Below, in pieces: positions 17,613-25,599 of a DNA stretch of 64,000 bases. The DNA lies in NCBI RefSeq assembly GCF_001422445.1, contig NZ_LMNA01000012.1, positions 310,001 through 374,000 of the forward strand. Direction: 5' to 3'. Each line of letters opens with the position of its first letter. Positions within the stretch are counted from its first letter, which is position 1. Position numbers and translations under genes: made by a program. The notes under the pieces were generated by a model. That model was not told the DNA's origin and did no database searches. It was given only the letters and a program-made list of their open reading frames with translations. Source of the DNA: Pseudorhodoferax sp. Leaf274. GTDB lineage: Bacteria; Pseudomonadota; Gammaproteobacteria; Burkholderiales; Burkholderiaceae_C.

Positions 17613-18527
17613 ATGACCATTTCCGAGATGCTCAACATCGGCCTCATGCAGGGCTTCGCGGGCCTGTCCCTGTTCGCGGTGCTGCTGCTGATGGGCCTGG
17701 GCTTGGCCATCATCTTCGGCCAGATGGGTGTCATCAACATGGCGCACGGCGAGTTCATGGCGATCGGCGCCTACACCGTCTACATGGCCAACGTGCTGAC
17801 CGAGCACCTCGCGCCGGGCGCGATGTCGGTGTACTTTCCCATCGCCATCGCGCTGGCGTTCTGCATGGCCTTCGTCTTCGGCTGGATCATGGAATGGGCG
17901 CTGATCCGCCACCTCTACAGCCGGCCGCTGGACACGCTGCTCGCCACCTGGGGCGTGAGCCTGGCGCTGCAGCAGTGCTTTCGCACCTTCATCGGCCCCA
18001 AGGAGGTCAGCCCCAACCTGCCCGAATGGCTGATGGGCTCGTGGGCGCCGCTGGAGGGCCTGGACATCCCGATCAACGGCATGTTCGTGCTGGGGCTGAC
18101 GCTGGTCGTCACGGCCGGCGTGCTGGTCGCACTCAACAAGAGCCGCTGGGGCCTGCGCGTGCGCGCCACGGTGGCCAACCGCACCATGGCCAATGCCACC
18201 GGCATCGACACCAGGAAGACCGACCGCCTGACCTTCGCCATCGGCTGCGGCATCGCCGGCGTGGCGGGCGCGGCCTTCACCACCATCGGCTCCACGGGGC
18301 CGACCTCGGGGCAGCTGTACATCGTCGATGCGTTCCTGGTCGTCACCTTCGGCGGGGCCGCCAGCCTGCTGGGCACCGTGGTCTCGGCCTTCGGCATCGC
18401 GCAGACGCAGTCGATCACCGAGTTCTTCATGAGCGGCTCCATGGCCAAGGTGCTCACGCTCTCCTTGATCGTGCTGATCCTGATGGTGCGGCCGCAGGGC
18501 CTGTTCGCTTCCAAAGTCCGTCGCTAG
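17613..18527 (+). CDS. Amide/urea ABC transporter permease (UrtB-type, short form)
   Basis: 304 residues, all membrane domain, with LIV-I family signatures: LAIIFGQMGVINMAHGEFM, LDTLLATWGVSLALQQ and FGGAASLLGTVVSAFG. It lacks the long N-terminal periplasmic extension of the second UrtB at 26938. It pairs with the next gene, nine bases downstream, to form the membrane pore. Confidence 0.9.
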   Translation: MTISEMLNIGLMQGFAGLSLFAVLLLMGLGLAIIFGQMGVINMAHGEFMAIGAYTVYMANVLTEHLAPGAMSVYFPIAIALAFCMAFVFGWIMEWALIRHLYSRPLDTLLATWGVSLALQQCFRTFIGPKEVSPNLPEWLMGSWAPLEGLDIPINGMFVLGLTLVVTAGVLVALNKSRWGLRVRATVANRTMANATGIDTRKTDRLTFAIGCGIAGVAGAAFTTIGSTGPTSGQLYIVDAFLVVTFGGAASLLGTVVSAFGIAQTQSITEFFMSGSMAKVLTLSLIVLILMVRPQGLFASKVRR

Positions 18528-18536
18528 AGGATCGCC

Positions 18537-19736
18537 ATGCAATTCCTGAAAGACATGATCCACCGCTACCAGCTGGCCAGCGTGCTGCTGCTGACCATCC
18601 TGCTGGTCGTGGTGCTGCCCCTGTCGCTCGACATCTTTCGCCTGAACCTGGTCGGCAAGTACCTGACCTATGCCTTCGTCGCCGTCGGCCTGGTCATGGT
18701 CTGGGGCTACGGCGGCGTGCTGAGCCTGGGGCAGGGCGTGTTCTTCGGCCTGGGCGGCTACGCGATGGCCATGTTCTTGAAGCTCGAAGCCTCGGACCCG
18801 GAGACCACCAAGATCCAGTCCACGCCCGGCATCCCCGACTTCATGGACTGGAACCAGCTGACCGAGCTGCCGCTGATGTGGCTGCCGTTCAAGAGCCTGC
18901 CGCTCACGCTGGTCCTGGTGGTGGCCGTGCCGATGGCGCTGGCCTGGCTGATCAGCTTCGCGATGTTCAAGCGCCGCGTGGGCGGCGTGTACTTCGCCAT
19001 CATCACGCAGGCCGTGGCGCTGATCCTCACGGTGCTGATCATCGGCCAGCAGGGCTACACGGGCGGCGTGAACGGCATGACCGACCTCAAGACGCTGATG
19101 GGCTGGGACATCCGCACCGACAGCGCCAAGACCATCCTGTATTTCGTGTGCGTGGCGCTGCTGATCGGCAGCATCCTCTTGTGCCGCTGGATCCAGACCA
19201 GCAAGCTGGGCACGCTGCTGCTGGCCATGCGCGACAAGGAAGACCGCGTGCGCTTCTCGGGCTACGACGTGTCCAACTTCAAGGTGTTCACGTTCTGCCT
19301 GGCGGCCGGGCTGTCGGGCATCGGCGGGGCGCTGTTCACGCTGCAGGTGGGCTTCATGTCGCCCACGCTGGTGGGCATCGTGCCCTCCATCGAGATGGTG
19401 ATCTACGCAGCGGTGGGCGGGCGCATGAGCCTGGTCGGCGCGGTGTACGGCGCGCTGCTGGTCAACGCCGGCAAGACGCTGTTCTCCGAGAGCTTGCCGG
19501 ACCTGTGGCTGTTCCTGATGGCCGCCCTGTTCATCGGCGTGACCATGGCCTTCCCGATGGGCCTGGCCGGGCTGTGGGAAGACAAGATCAAGCCCTGGTG
19601 GCAGGCCCGTGGCGCCGCCCGCAAGGCCTACGACGACAAGCTGGTGGCCGCCAAGACGGCCCCGCATGCCGCCGCGGTGGCCAGCAGCACCGAACCTGCC
19701 ACGCCCGACGCGAGCCTGCACGGCCAGCGCGCCTGA
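18537..19736 (+). CDS. Amide/urea ABC transporter permease (UrtC-type)
   Basis: 399 residues; GAGGA ribosome-binding site. LIV-I type permease: AVGLVMVWGYGGVLSLGQGV, GGVYFAIITQAVALIL, IYAAVGGRMSLVGAVYGALL. A hydrophilic tail of about 40 residues, rich in Ala and Lys, ends the protein. It is followed 17 bases later by the ATPase gene of the same operon. Confidence 0.9.
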   Translation: MQFLKDMIHRYQLASVLLLTILLVVVLPLSLDIFRLNLVGKYLTYAFVAVGLVMVWGYGGVLSLGQGVFFGLGGYAMAMFLKLEASDPETTKIQSTPGIPDFMDWNQLTELPLMWLPFKSLPLTLVLVVAVPMALAWLISFAMFKRRVGGVYFAIITQAVALILTVLIIGQQGYTGGVNGMTDLKTLMGWDIRTDSAKTILYFVCVALLIGSILLCRWIQTSKLGTLLLAMRDKEDRVRFSGYDVSNFKVFTFCLAAGLSGIGGALFTLQVGFMSPTLVGIVPSIEMVIYAAVGGRMSLVGAVYGALLVNAGKTLFSESLPDLWLFLMAALFIGVTMAFPMGLAGLWEDKIKPWWQARGAARKAYDDKLVAAKTAPHAAAVASSTEPATPDASLHGQRA

Positions 19737-19753
19737 TCCGCGAGGAACACCCC

Positions 19754-20497
19754 ATGAGCAACACCGACTTCGCCCTGGCCGTGGAAGACCTCACGGTCGC
19801 GTTCGACGGCTTCAAGGCCATCGACACGCTGACGCTGTACGTGGACAAGAACGAACTGCGCGTGATCATCGGCCCGAACGGCGCGGGCAAGACCACGCTC
19901 TTGGACCTGATTTGCGGCAAGACCAAGGCCAGCGCCGGCTCCATCAAGTTCAAGAACACCGAGCTGACCGGCATGGCCGAGCACAAGCGCGTGCGGCTGG
20001 GCATCGGCCGCAAGTTCCAGACGCCGTCGATCTACGAGAACCTCTCCGTCTTCCAGAACCTGGAGGTGTCCTACCCGTCCGGCCGCTCGGTGTTCGGCGC
20101 GCTGGCCTTCCAGTGCACCGACAGGATCAAGGCCGCGGTGCAGGCCGTGGCCGAGGACATCTTCCTGGCCGACAAGCTGCACACCGAGGCCGGCCTGCTC
20201 TCGCATGGCCAGAAGCAGTGGCTCGAGATCGGCATGCTCTTGATGCAGGAACCCGAACTGCTGATGCTGGACGAGCCCATCGCCGGCATGAGTTCGCGCG
20301 AGCGCGAGCTGACGGCCGAACTGCTCAAGCGCATCAGCAACAACCGCGCCGTGATCGTGATCGAGCACGACATGGATTTCGTCGCGCAGATCGCGCACAA
20401 GGTCACCGTCATGCACCAGGGAAAGATCCTGGCCGAAGGTCCGATGGACAAGGTGCAGGCCGACCCCAAAGTGATCGACGTCTACCTGGGGCATTGA
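19754..20497 (+). CDS. Amide/urea ABC transporter ATPase (UrtD/LivG-type)
   Basis: 247 residues. Walker A GPNGAGKTT, the Q-loop region GIGRKFQTPSIYENL, signature LSHGQKQWLEIG, Walker B LLMLDEPIAGM, switch His in VIEHDMDF. It hydrolyses ATP to drive uptake with its partner at 20836. The 338 bases between the two ATPase genes are unusual for this operon and hold long inverted repeats. Confidence 0.92.
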   Translation: MSNTDFALAVEDLTVAFDGFKAIDTLTLYVDKNELRVIIGPNGAGKTTLLDLICGKTKASAGSIKFKNTELTGMAEHKRVRLGIGRKFQTPSIYENLSVFQNLEVSYPSGRSVFGALAFQCTDRIKAAVQAVAEDIFLADKLHTEAGLLSHGQKQWLEIGMLLMQEPELLMLDEPIAGMSSRERELTAELLKRISNNRAVIVIEHDMDFVAQIAHKVTVMHQGKILAEGPMDKVQADPKVIDVYLGH

Positions 20498-20530
20498 GAT
20501 GAGCTGTTGCAGTTTGGTCGTGCAACGGCG

Positions 20531-20766
20531 GTTGCACGTGATGCGCAAGGTGGCGGGGCGCCCCATCGCTCCGTGTCCCCCGGCCTGGCGGCCTCCTCCT
20601 TTTACCTGCGCGATGGGGCACCCCACCACCTTGCTCGGCGGTGGCTCATCGCCGTCACGTGCAACGGCCGGTGCCCTGCTCGGGGTGTGGGTGGGGGTGT
20701 CCACGAAGGTAAAGGAGGAGGCCGCCAGGCCGGGGGACACGCAGTGGACGCCCCCACCCACACGCC
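20531..20766. repeat. Nested array of long inverted repeats between the two ATPase genes
   Basis: Three imperfect inverted-repeat pairs interlock. Pair A: 20531-20567 with 20611-20664, the second arm carrying about 20 extra bases. Pair B: 20572-20606 with 20708-20741, about 34 bases nearly perfect. Pair C: 20682-20704 with 20744-20766. The order is A-B-A'-C-B'-C', so two hairpins (A and C) carry inverted copies of B in their loops. A small palindrome, seven-base arms of GTGCAAC/GTTGCAC, precedes it at 20520-20537. No gene is supported here. Confidence 0.85.
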
Positions 20767-20835
20767 GAGCTCCCGCCCGTCTTATCCCCTGGATCCCATC
20801 CGTGCGAATGGCGTGCAACGCCGTGGAGACCTGAC

Positions 20836-21537
20836 ATGAGCAACATCCTCCTGAACGTCGACGACATCCACACCGCCTACGGCCAGAGCGAGGCGCTGCA
20901 CGGCATTTCGTTCCAGGCCCATGCCAACGAGACCGTGGCCATCATGGGCCGCAACGGCATGGGCAAGACCACGCTGTTCAAGAGCCTCATGGGCATCCTG
21001 CCGCTCAAGAGCGGCCACATCCAGGTGGCGGGGCAGGATGTGTCCAAGGACGAGAGCTTTCGGCGCGTGGCCAAGGGCATCGCCTACGTGCCGCAGGGCC
21101 GCATGATCTTCCCCACGCTGACGGTGGAAGAGAACATCCAGACCGGCCTGCAGAGCGCCCCCAGCCTGCGCGTGCCGGACGAGATCTACGCGCTGTTCCC
21201 GGTGCTGTTCGAGATGAAGAAGCGCAAGGGCGGCAACCTGTCGGGTGGCCAGCAGCAGCAGCTGGCGATTGCGCGCGCGCTGGTCACGAACCCCAAGGTG
21301 CTGCTGCTCGACGAGCCGACCGAGGGCATCCAGCCTTCCATCATCAAGGACATCGCCAAGGCGCTCAACGAGATCCGCCGCATGAAGGGCATCGCCATCG
21401 TGGTGTCCGAGCAGGTGCTGTCGTTCGCCATGGACGTGGCCGACCGGCTGTTCGTGATCGAAGGCGGCCGCCTCGTGCACGAGACCGCGCGCGACAAGAC
21501 CGACATCGCGCACATCAAGCGCTACCTCTCCGTCTGA
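20836..21537 (+). CDS. Amide/urea ABC transporter ATPase (UrtE/LivF-type)
   Basis: 233 residues. Walker A GRNGMGKTT, signature LSGGQQQQLAIARAL, Walker B LLLDEPTEGIQPS, then SEQVLSFAMDVADRLFV. The EGIQPSII segment is typical of UrtE. It forms the ATPase heterodimer with the protein at 19754. Its start lies just downstream of the inverted-repeat array, so its expression may depend on that RNA. Confidence 0.92.
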   Translation: MSNILLNVDDIHTAYGQSEALHGISFQAHANETVAIMGRNGMGKTTLFKSLMGILPLKSGHIQVAGQDVSKDESFRRVAKGIAYVPQGRMIFPTLTVEENIQTGLQSAPSLRVPDEIYALFPVLFEMKKRKGGNLSGGQQQQLAIARALVTNPKVLLLDEPTEGIQPSIIKDIAKALNEIRRMKGIAIVVSEQVLSFAMDVADRLFVIEGGRLVHETARDKTDIAHIKRYLSV

Positions 21538-21561
21538 TTTTTCACAACCAGGAGCAACCAG

Positions 21562-22791
21562 ATGCCCGAAACCCTGATCAAGGTCGACCTCTCCCAGCCG
21601 GCCCCCAGCAACGAGAACGTGCACAACCGCTGGCACCCCGACATCCCCATGGCCTGCTGGGTCAACCCGGGCGACGACTTCGTGCTGGAGACCTACGACT
21701 GGACCGGTGGCTTCATCAAGAACAACGACAGTGCCGACGACGTGCGCGACATCGACCTGACGACCGTGCACTACCTGAGCGGTCCCGTCGGCGTGAAGGG
21801 CGCCAAGCCCGGCGACCTGCTGGTGGTGGAGCTGCTGGACATCGGCGCCAAGCAGGACAGCCTGTGGGGCTTCAACGGCTTCTTCAGCAAGAAGAACGGG
21901 GGAGGATTCCTGACCGAGCACTTTCCGCAGGCGCAGAAGTCGATCTGGGACTTCCACGGCATGTTCACGACCTCGCGCCACGTGCCGGGCGTGAAGTACG
22001 CCGGCCTGATCCACCCGGGCCTGATCGGCTGCCTGCCCGACCCCAAGATGCTGGAGACCTGGAACACGCGCGAACAGGCGCTGATCGATTCCGACCCCGC
22101 CACCAGCGGCCTGGCCAACCCGCCGTTCGCGGGCACCGCCCACATGGGCAAGCTGACGGGCGAGGCCGCCGCCAAGGCCGCGGCCACCGGCGCGCGCACC
22201 GTGCCGCCGCGCGAGCACGGCGGCAACTGCGACATCAAGGACCTGTCGCGCGGCTCCAAGATCTTCTTCCCGGTCTACGTGGACGGCGCGGGCCTGTCGG
22301 TCGGCGACCTGCACTTCAGCCAGGGCGATGGCGAGATCACCTTCTGCGGCGCCATCGAGATGGCCGGCTGGGTGCACATGAAGGTCAGCGTGATCAAGGG
22401 CGGGATGGCCATGTACGGCATCAAGAACCCGATCTTCAAGCCCAGCCCCATCGTGCCGACCTACAACGACTACGTGATCTTCGAGGGTATCAGCGTCGAC
22501 GAGAGCGGCAAGCAGTACTACCTCGATGTGAACGTGGCCTACCGCCAGGCCTGCCTGAACGCCATCGAGTACCTGAAGAAGTTCGGCTACTCGGGCGCGC
22601 AGGCCTACTCCATCCTGGGCACTGCCCCCGTGCAGGGCCACATCAGCGGCGTGGTCGACGTGCCCAACGCCTGCGCCACGCTGTGGCTGCCGACGCAGAT
22701 CTTCGACTTCGACATCAACCCGAGCGCGGCCGGGCCGACCAAGTTCCTGGACGGCTCGGTGCAGATGCCGCTGTCGCCCGACCTGACCTGA
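21562..22791 (+). CDS. fmdA: Formamidase
   Basis: 409 residues with AGGAG upstream; length and sequence fit FmdA of the acetamidase/formamidase family. Recognisable segments: NRWHPDIPMACWVNPGDDF, DWTGGFIKNNDSADDV, PGLIGCLPD, REHGGNCDIKDLSRGSK. It cleaves formamide to formate and ammonia in the cytoplasm. It is the last enzyme gene of the transporter operon, 24 bases behind the UrtE-type ATPase gene, so uptake and hydrolysis are made together. Confidence 0.95.
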   Translation: MPETLIKVDLSQPAPSNENVHNRWHPDIPMACWVNPGDDFVLETYDWTGGFIKNNDSADDVRDIDLTTVHYLSGPVGVKGAKPGDLLVVELLDIGAKQDSLWGFNGFFSKKNGGGFLTEHFPQAQKSIWDFHGMFTTSRHVPGVKYAGLIHPGLIGCLPDPKMLETWNTREQALIDSDPATSGLANPPFAGTAHMGKLTGEAAAKAAATGARTVPPREHGGNCDIKDLSRGSKIFFPVYVDGAGLSVGDLHFSQGDGEITFCGAIEMAGWVHMKVSVIKGGMAMYGIKNPIFKPSPIVPTYNDYVIFEGISVDESGKQYYLDVNVAYRQACLNAIEYLKKFGYSGAQAYSILGTAPVQGHISGVVDVPNACATLWLPTQIFDFDINPSAAGPTKFLDGSVQMPLSPDLT

Positions 22792-22810
22792 CCTGACTTA
22801 ACCCTGCGGA

Positions 22811-22839
22811 GCCGCGGCATGATCGCGCCATGCCGCGGC
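22811..22839 (+). promoter_or_regulatory. Hairpin covering the start codon of the next gene
   Basis: Arms 22811-22821 and 22829-22839 are a perfect 11-base inverted repeat with a seven-base loop. The ATG of the gene at 22830 lies in the second arm, so translation of that gene should be reduced when the hairpin forms. It lies 19 bases after fmdA and could also protect the fmdA 3' end. No T run follows. Confidence 0.65.
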
Positions 22840-23153
22840 CGCACCACCATGTCTACGTCGTCCAGCTCGCCGACCAGGTGTGGAACAGCGCGCGCTTTCG
22901 CGGTGCCAATCCGGACTACCAGCTCGGCAAGCCCTTCGTCTACGTCGGCATGACGGGCCTGGACCCGGACATCCGCTTCGACAAGCACAAGGCCGGCATC
23001 CAGGCCAACCGCTTCGTGATGCTGTATGGCGAACGCCTGCTGCCGGCGCTGTACGACCGCTACAACCCCATGCCCTACCAGGCCGCGCGCGAGATGGAGG
23101 TGGAGCTGGGCATCCGCCTGCGCGCGCAGGGCTTCGGTGTCTGGCAGGGCTGA
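22830..23153 (+). CDS. Small GIY-YIG-like protein
   Basis: 107 residues. VYVVQLA followed about 30 residues later by KPFVYVGMTG resembles the GIY and YIG strands of GIY-YIG nucleases, with RFDKHKAGIQANRFV as the following helix. It ends MEVELGIRLRAQGFGVWQG, a conserved-looking tail. Whether it cuts DNA is unclear because the first motif is VYV. Its start codon is inside a hairpin. It sits between fmdA and fmdB. Confidence 0.6.
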   Translation: MPRPHHHVYVVQLADQVWNSARFRGANPDYQLGKPFVYVGMTGLDPDIRFDKHKAGIQANRFVMLYGERLLPALYDRYNPMPYQAAREMEVELGIRLRAQGFGVWQG

Positions 23154-23159
23154 GGTTGC

Positions 23160-23204
23160 TACGTCATTCGACGTAGTGCGGCGTGCCGCCGCCGTGCGCA
23201 GAAT
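23160..23204 (+). promoter_or_regulatory. Palindromic operator and -10 box, fmdB promoter
   Basis: TACGTC-ATTC-GACGTA at 23160-23175 is a perfect palindrome. With the next four bases it is the reverse of the 16183-16202 element with one mismatch. CAGAAT at 23199-23204 begins exactly 24 bases after the operator ends and is the -10 candidate for fmdB. Confidence 0.55.
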
Positions 23205-23237
23205 GCCTTGGACTTTCCAACCGACCGGACCCTGGCC

Positions 23238-23582
23238 ATGCCCACCTACGACTACGACTGCCCCGGCTGCGGCGGCTTCGACGCCTTCCGCACGCTGGCC
23301 CAGCGCAACGAGCCCGCCGCCTGCCCGGACTGCGGCACAGCCTCGCCGCGCGTGTTCGTGAGCGCGCCGCGCCTGGCGCTGATGGACGGTGGCACGCGTG
23401 CGGCCATCGGCGTCAACGAACGCGCACGGCACGAGCCCAAGAGTTCGCGCGACTACCAGCGCATGCGGCACCCGGCGGGGTGCGGCTGCTGCAGCACGGG
23501 CGGCAAGCGCTCGGCCACCGTGACGGCGCCGAGCGGCGCCAAGGCCTTCCCGTCCAAGCGGCCCTGGATGATCAGCCACTGA
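23238..23582 (+). CDS. fmdB: FmdB-family zinc-ribbon protein
   Basis: 114 residues from the ATG at 23238, starting MPTYDYDCPGCGGFDAF as FmdB proteins do. Zinc ribbon: Cys8, Cys11, Cys29 and Cys32. A further CGCC lies near residue 80. FmdB was described as a regulatory protein of the formamidase operon; direct function is not established. It has its own candidate promoter at 23160-23204. Its 3' end overlaps the convergent LysR gene by 11 bases. Confidence 0.9.
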   Translation: MPTYDYDCPGCGGFDAFRTLAQRNEPAACPDCGTASPRVFVSAPRLALMDGGTRAAIGVNERARHEPKSSRDYQRMRHPAGCGCCSTGGKRSATVTAPSGAKAFPSKRPWMISH

Positions 23583-24438
23583 GCCGCGCCGAGCGCAGCG
23601 TCTGCACCAGCATGCGGTGCAGGCTGTCCACGGCCTGCGAGCCCTGCGATGCCTTGCTGCGGTACACGGCCACCTGCATGGGTTCCATGGGCCCCAGGCC
23701 GTGCTCCAGCCCGAGCACCTGCAGGTGCGGCGGCGCGCTGCATTGCGTCAGCGCCGCCACGGCCAGGCCGCTTTCCACGGCGGCGATCTGGCCCGCGAGG
23801 CTGGAGCTGTTGTAGACCACCTTGTGCGGCCGGCCCTGCTGCGCCAGTGCGTGCAGCGCGCTGCGCCGGCCCAGGCTGGCGGCCTCGTACACCGCGATGG
23901 GCAAGGGCGTGCGCCGCCAGGCCTCGAACTGCGGCGAGCCGACCCAGACCATGGGCTCGTGGAACAGCAGCATGCCGCGCCGCGCGTGGTCGCGCGAGAC
24001 CAGCGCCAGGTCCAGGTCGCCGCTGGCCACCCGCGGGATCAACACCGTGGACTGTTCGCAGTCGAGCTGGATCTCCACGCCGCCGTGGCGCGGGCCGAAG
24101 CGCTTGAGCACGGGCGTGAGGTACTTGCTGGCGTAGTCCTCGGGCACGCCCAGCCGCACCTGGCCGGAGACGGCCTCGTCCTGCAGCGCGGCCTGGGCCT
24201 CGGCCTGCAGGTCCAGCATGCGCCGCGCGTAGCCCAGCAGCTGCTGGCCGTCGGGCGTGAGCTGCAGGTGGCGCGGCCCGCGTGCCAGCAGCGGCTTGCC
24301 GACGGCGGCCTCGAGTTTCTTGAGCTGCATGCTCACGGCCGACTGGGAGCGGTGCACCTCCAGCGCGGCGCTGGACAGCGAACCCGCGTCGACGCAGGCG
24401 ACGAAGCTCCTCAACCAGTCGATCTGCAGGTCGCGCAT
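23572..24438 (-). CDS. LysR-family transcriptional regulator
   Basis: 288 residues. N-terminal winged helix: LRSFVACVDAGSLSSAALEV then SQSAVSMQLKKLEAAVGK. The effector domain follows (VRLGVPEDYASKYLTPVL). The ATG at 24436-24438 is chosen as the usual start; an upstream in-frame extension reads into the promoter region. It is divergent from the EamA exporter 74 bases away, the classic layout for a LysR protein controlling its neighbour. Confidence 0.9.
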   Translation of the reverse strand: MRDLQIDWLRSFVACVDAGSLSSAALEVHRSQSAVSMQLKKLEAAVGKPLLARGPRHLQLTPDGQQLLGYARRMLDLQAEAQAALQDEAVSGQVRLGVPEDYASKYLTPVLKRFGPRHGGVEIQLDCEQSTVLIPRVASGDLDLALVSRDHARRGMLLFHEPMVWVGSPQFEAWRRTPLPIAVYEAASLGRRSALHALAQQGRPHKVVYNSSSLAGQIAAVESGLAVAALTQCSAPPHLQVLGLEHGLGPMEPMQVAVYRSKASQGSQAVDSLHRMLVQTLRSARLSG

Positions 24439-24512
24439 GGATTCGATTTCCGCATGGCAGGGCGGCGAATTATCCGCTTTCCACCGGGCTGGCCGGCCGG
24501 CACAGTGCGGCC

Positions 24513-25469
24513 ATGCGTTCTTCCCATGCCGTTTCGCCAGTGCCGCAGCACGGCGCACTCGATGCCCGAGCCACCGGCGTGATGACGCTGCTGTGCCTGC
24601 TCTGGAGCCTGCAGCAGATCTCGCTCAAGGCCGTGGCCGATGCGGCCAGCCCCATGCTGATGGTGGCGCTGCGCTCGGGCGTCGCGCTGGCGCTGCTGGC
24701 CGCGCTGATGGCCAGGCGCGGCGAGGTGCCGCAGCGCGCACGCTACCCGGCCGGCGTGCTGGTGGGCGCGCTGTTCGGCATCGAGTACCTGCTGGTGACT
24801 GCGGCGCTGGGCCTGACGCAGGCCTCGCACGTGATCGTGTTCCTCTACACCTCGCCCATCTTCGCGGCGCTCGGCCTGCAGCGGCGGCTGCCGGCCGAGC
24901 GGCTGGGCAGCATCCAGTGGCTGGGCATCGCGCTGGCGTTCTGCGGCATCGCGCTGGCCTTCCTGGGCGGGCAGGGCGGTTCGCCCGACGGCCAGCCGCA
25001 GGCCTGGCTCGGCGATCTGCTGGCACTGGCTGCCGGCGCCGCCTGGGGCGCCACCACGGTGGCGATCCGCTGTTCGTCCCTGGCCGGTGCGCCGGCCACC
25101 GAGACGCTGCTCTACCAGCTGATGGGCGCCTTCGTGCTGCTGTTGCCGGCCGCGTGGCTGCTGGGCGCGGGGTCGTTCGTGCCTTCGCCGGCGGTGTGGG
25201 CGCACCTGGCCTTCCAGGGCGTGGTGGTGTCGTTTGCGAGCTTTCTCACCTGGTGCTGGCTGCTGCGGCGGTACCTGGCCTCGCAGCTGGGCGTGTTCTC
25301 CTTCCTCACGCCGCTGTTCGGCGTGCTGCTGGGCGTCTGGCTGCTCGGCGAGACGCTGGCGCCGCGCTTCGTGGCCGGCGGCGGCCTGGTGCTGGCGGGC
25401 ATCGGACTGGTCGGGGCGCAGGCGCCGCTGCGCCGGCTGGTGGCCGCGCGCCGGCCCGCGACGCGCTGA
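24513..25469 (+). CDS. EamA/DMT-family transporter
   Basis: 318 residues with about ten hydrophobic segments in two repeated halves, as in EamA exporters. GIEYLLVTAALGLTQASHV and FASFLTWCWLLRRYLASQLG fit the family. It probably exports an amino acid or another small metabolite. The divergent LysR gene may regulate it. Confidence 0.85.
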   Translation: MRSSHAVSPVPQHGALDARATGVMTLLCLLWSLQQISLKAVADAASPMLMVALRSGVALALLAALMARRGEVPQRARYPAGVLVGALFGIEYLLVTAALGLTQASHVIVFLYTSPIFAALGLQRRLPAERLGSIQWLGIALAFCGIALAFLGGQGGSPDGQPQAWLGDLLALAAGAAWGATTVAIRCSSLAGAPATETLLYQLMGAFVLLLPAAWLLGAGSFVPSPAVWAHLAFQGVVVSFASFLTWCWLLRRYLASQLGVFSFLTPLFGVLLGVWLLGETLAPRFVAGGGLVLAGIGLVGAQAPLRRLVAARRPATR

Positions 25470-25480
25470 GTTCCGCCCCG

Positions 25481-25525
25481 TACGCCACCCGGCGTATATG
25501 CCCCCTGGGGGGTTCTCCCTAGGAT
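25481..25525 (+). promoter_or_regulatory. Palindromic operator and -10 box, urtA promoter
   Basis: TACGCC-ACCC-GGCGTA at 25481-25496 has the same 6-4-6 design as the sites at 16187 and 23160. TAGGAT at 25520-25525, again 24 bases after the operator, is the -10 candidate. A C6/G6 palindrome (CCCCCTGGGGGG, 25501-25512) lies between. Confidence 0.55.
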
Positions 25526-25599
25526 CGCGTCCAAGGTCAGACAGCGCCGACAGGCCTGCAGGACCGGACAGATCCATCCAACCACCGGGAGCACTCCGA

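Noticed and set aside
20499-20839. Open frames of about 110 codons within the inverted-repeat array
   Set aside because: They read through hairpin arms, give palindromic-looking protein, and lack ribosome-binding sites.
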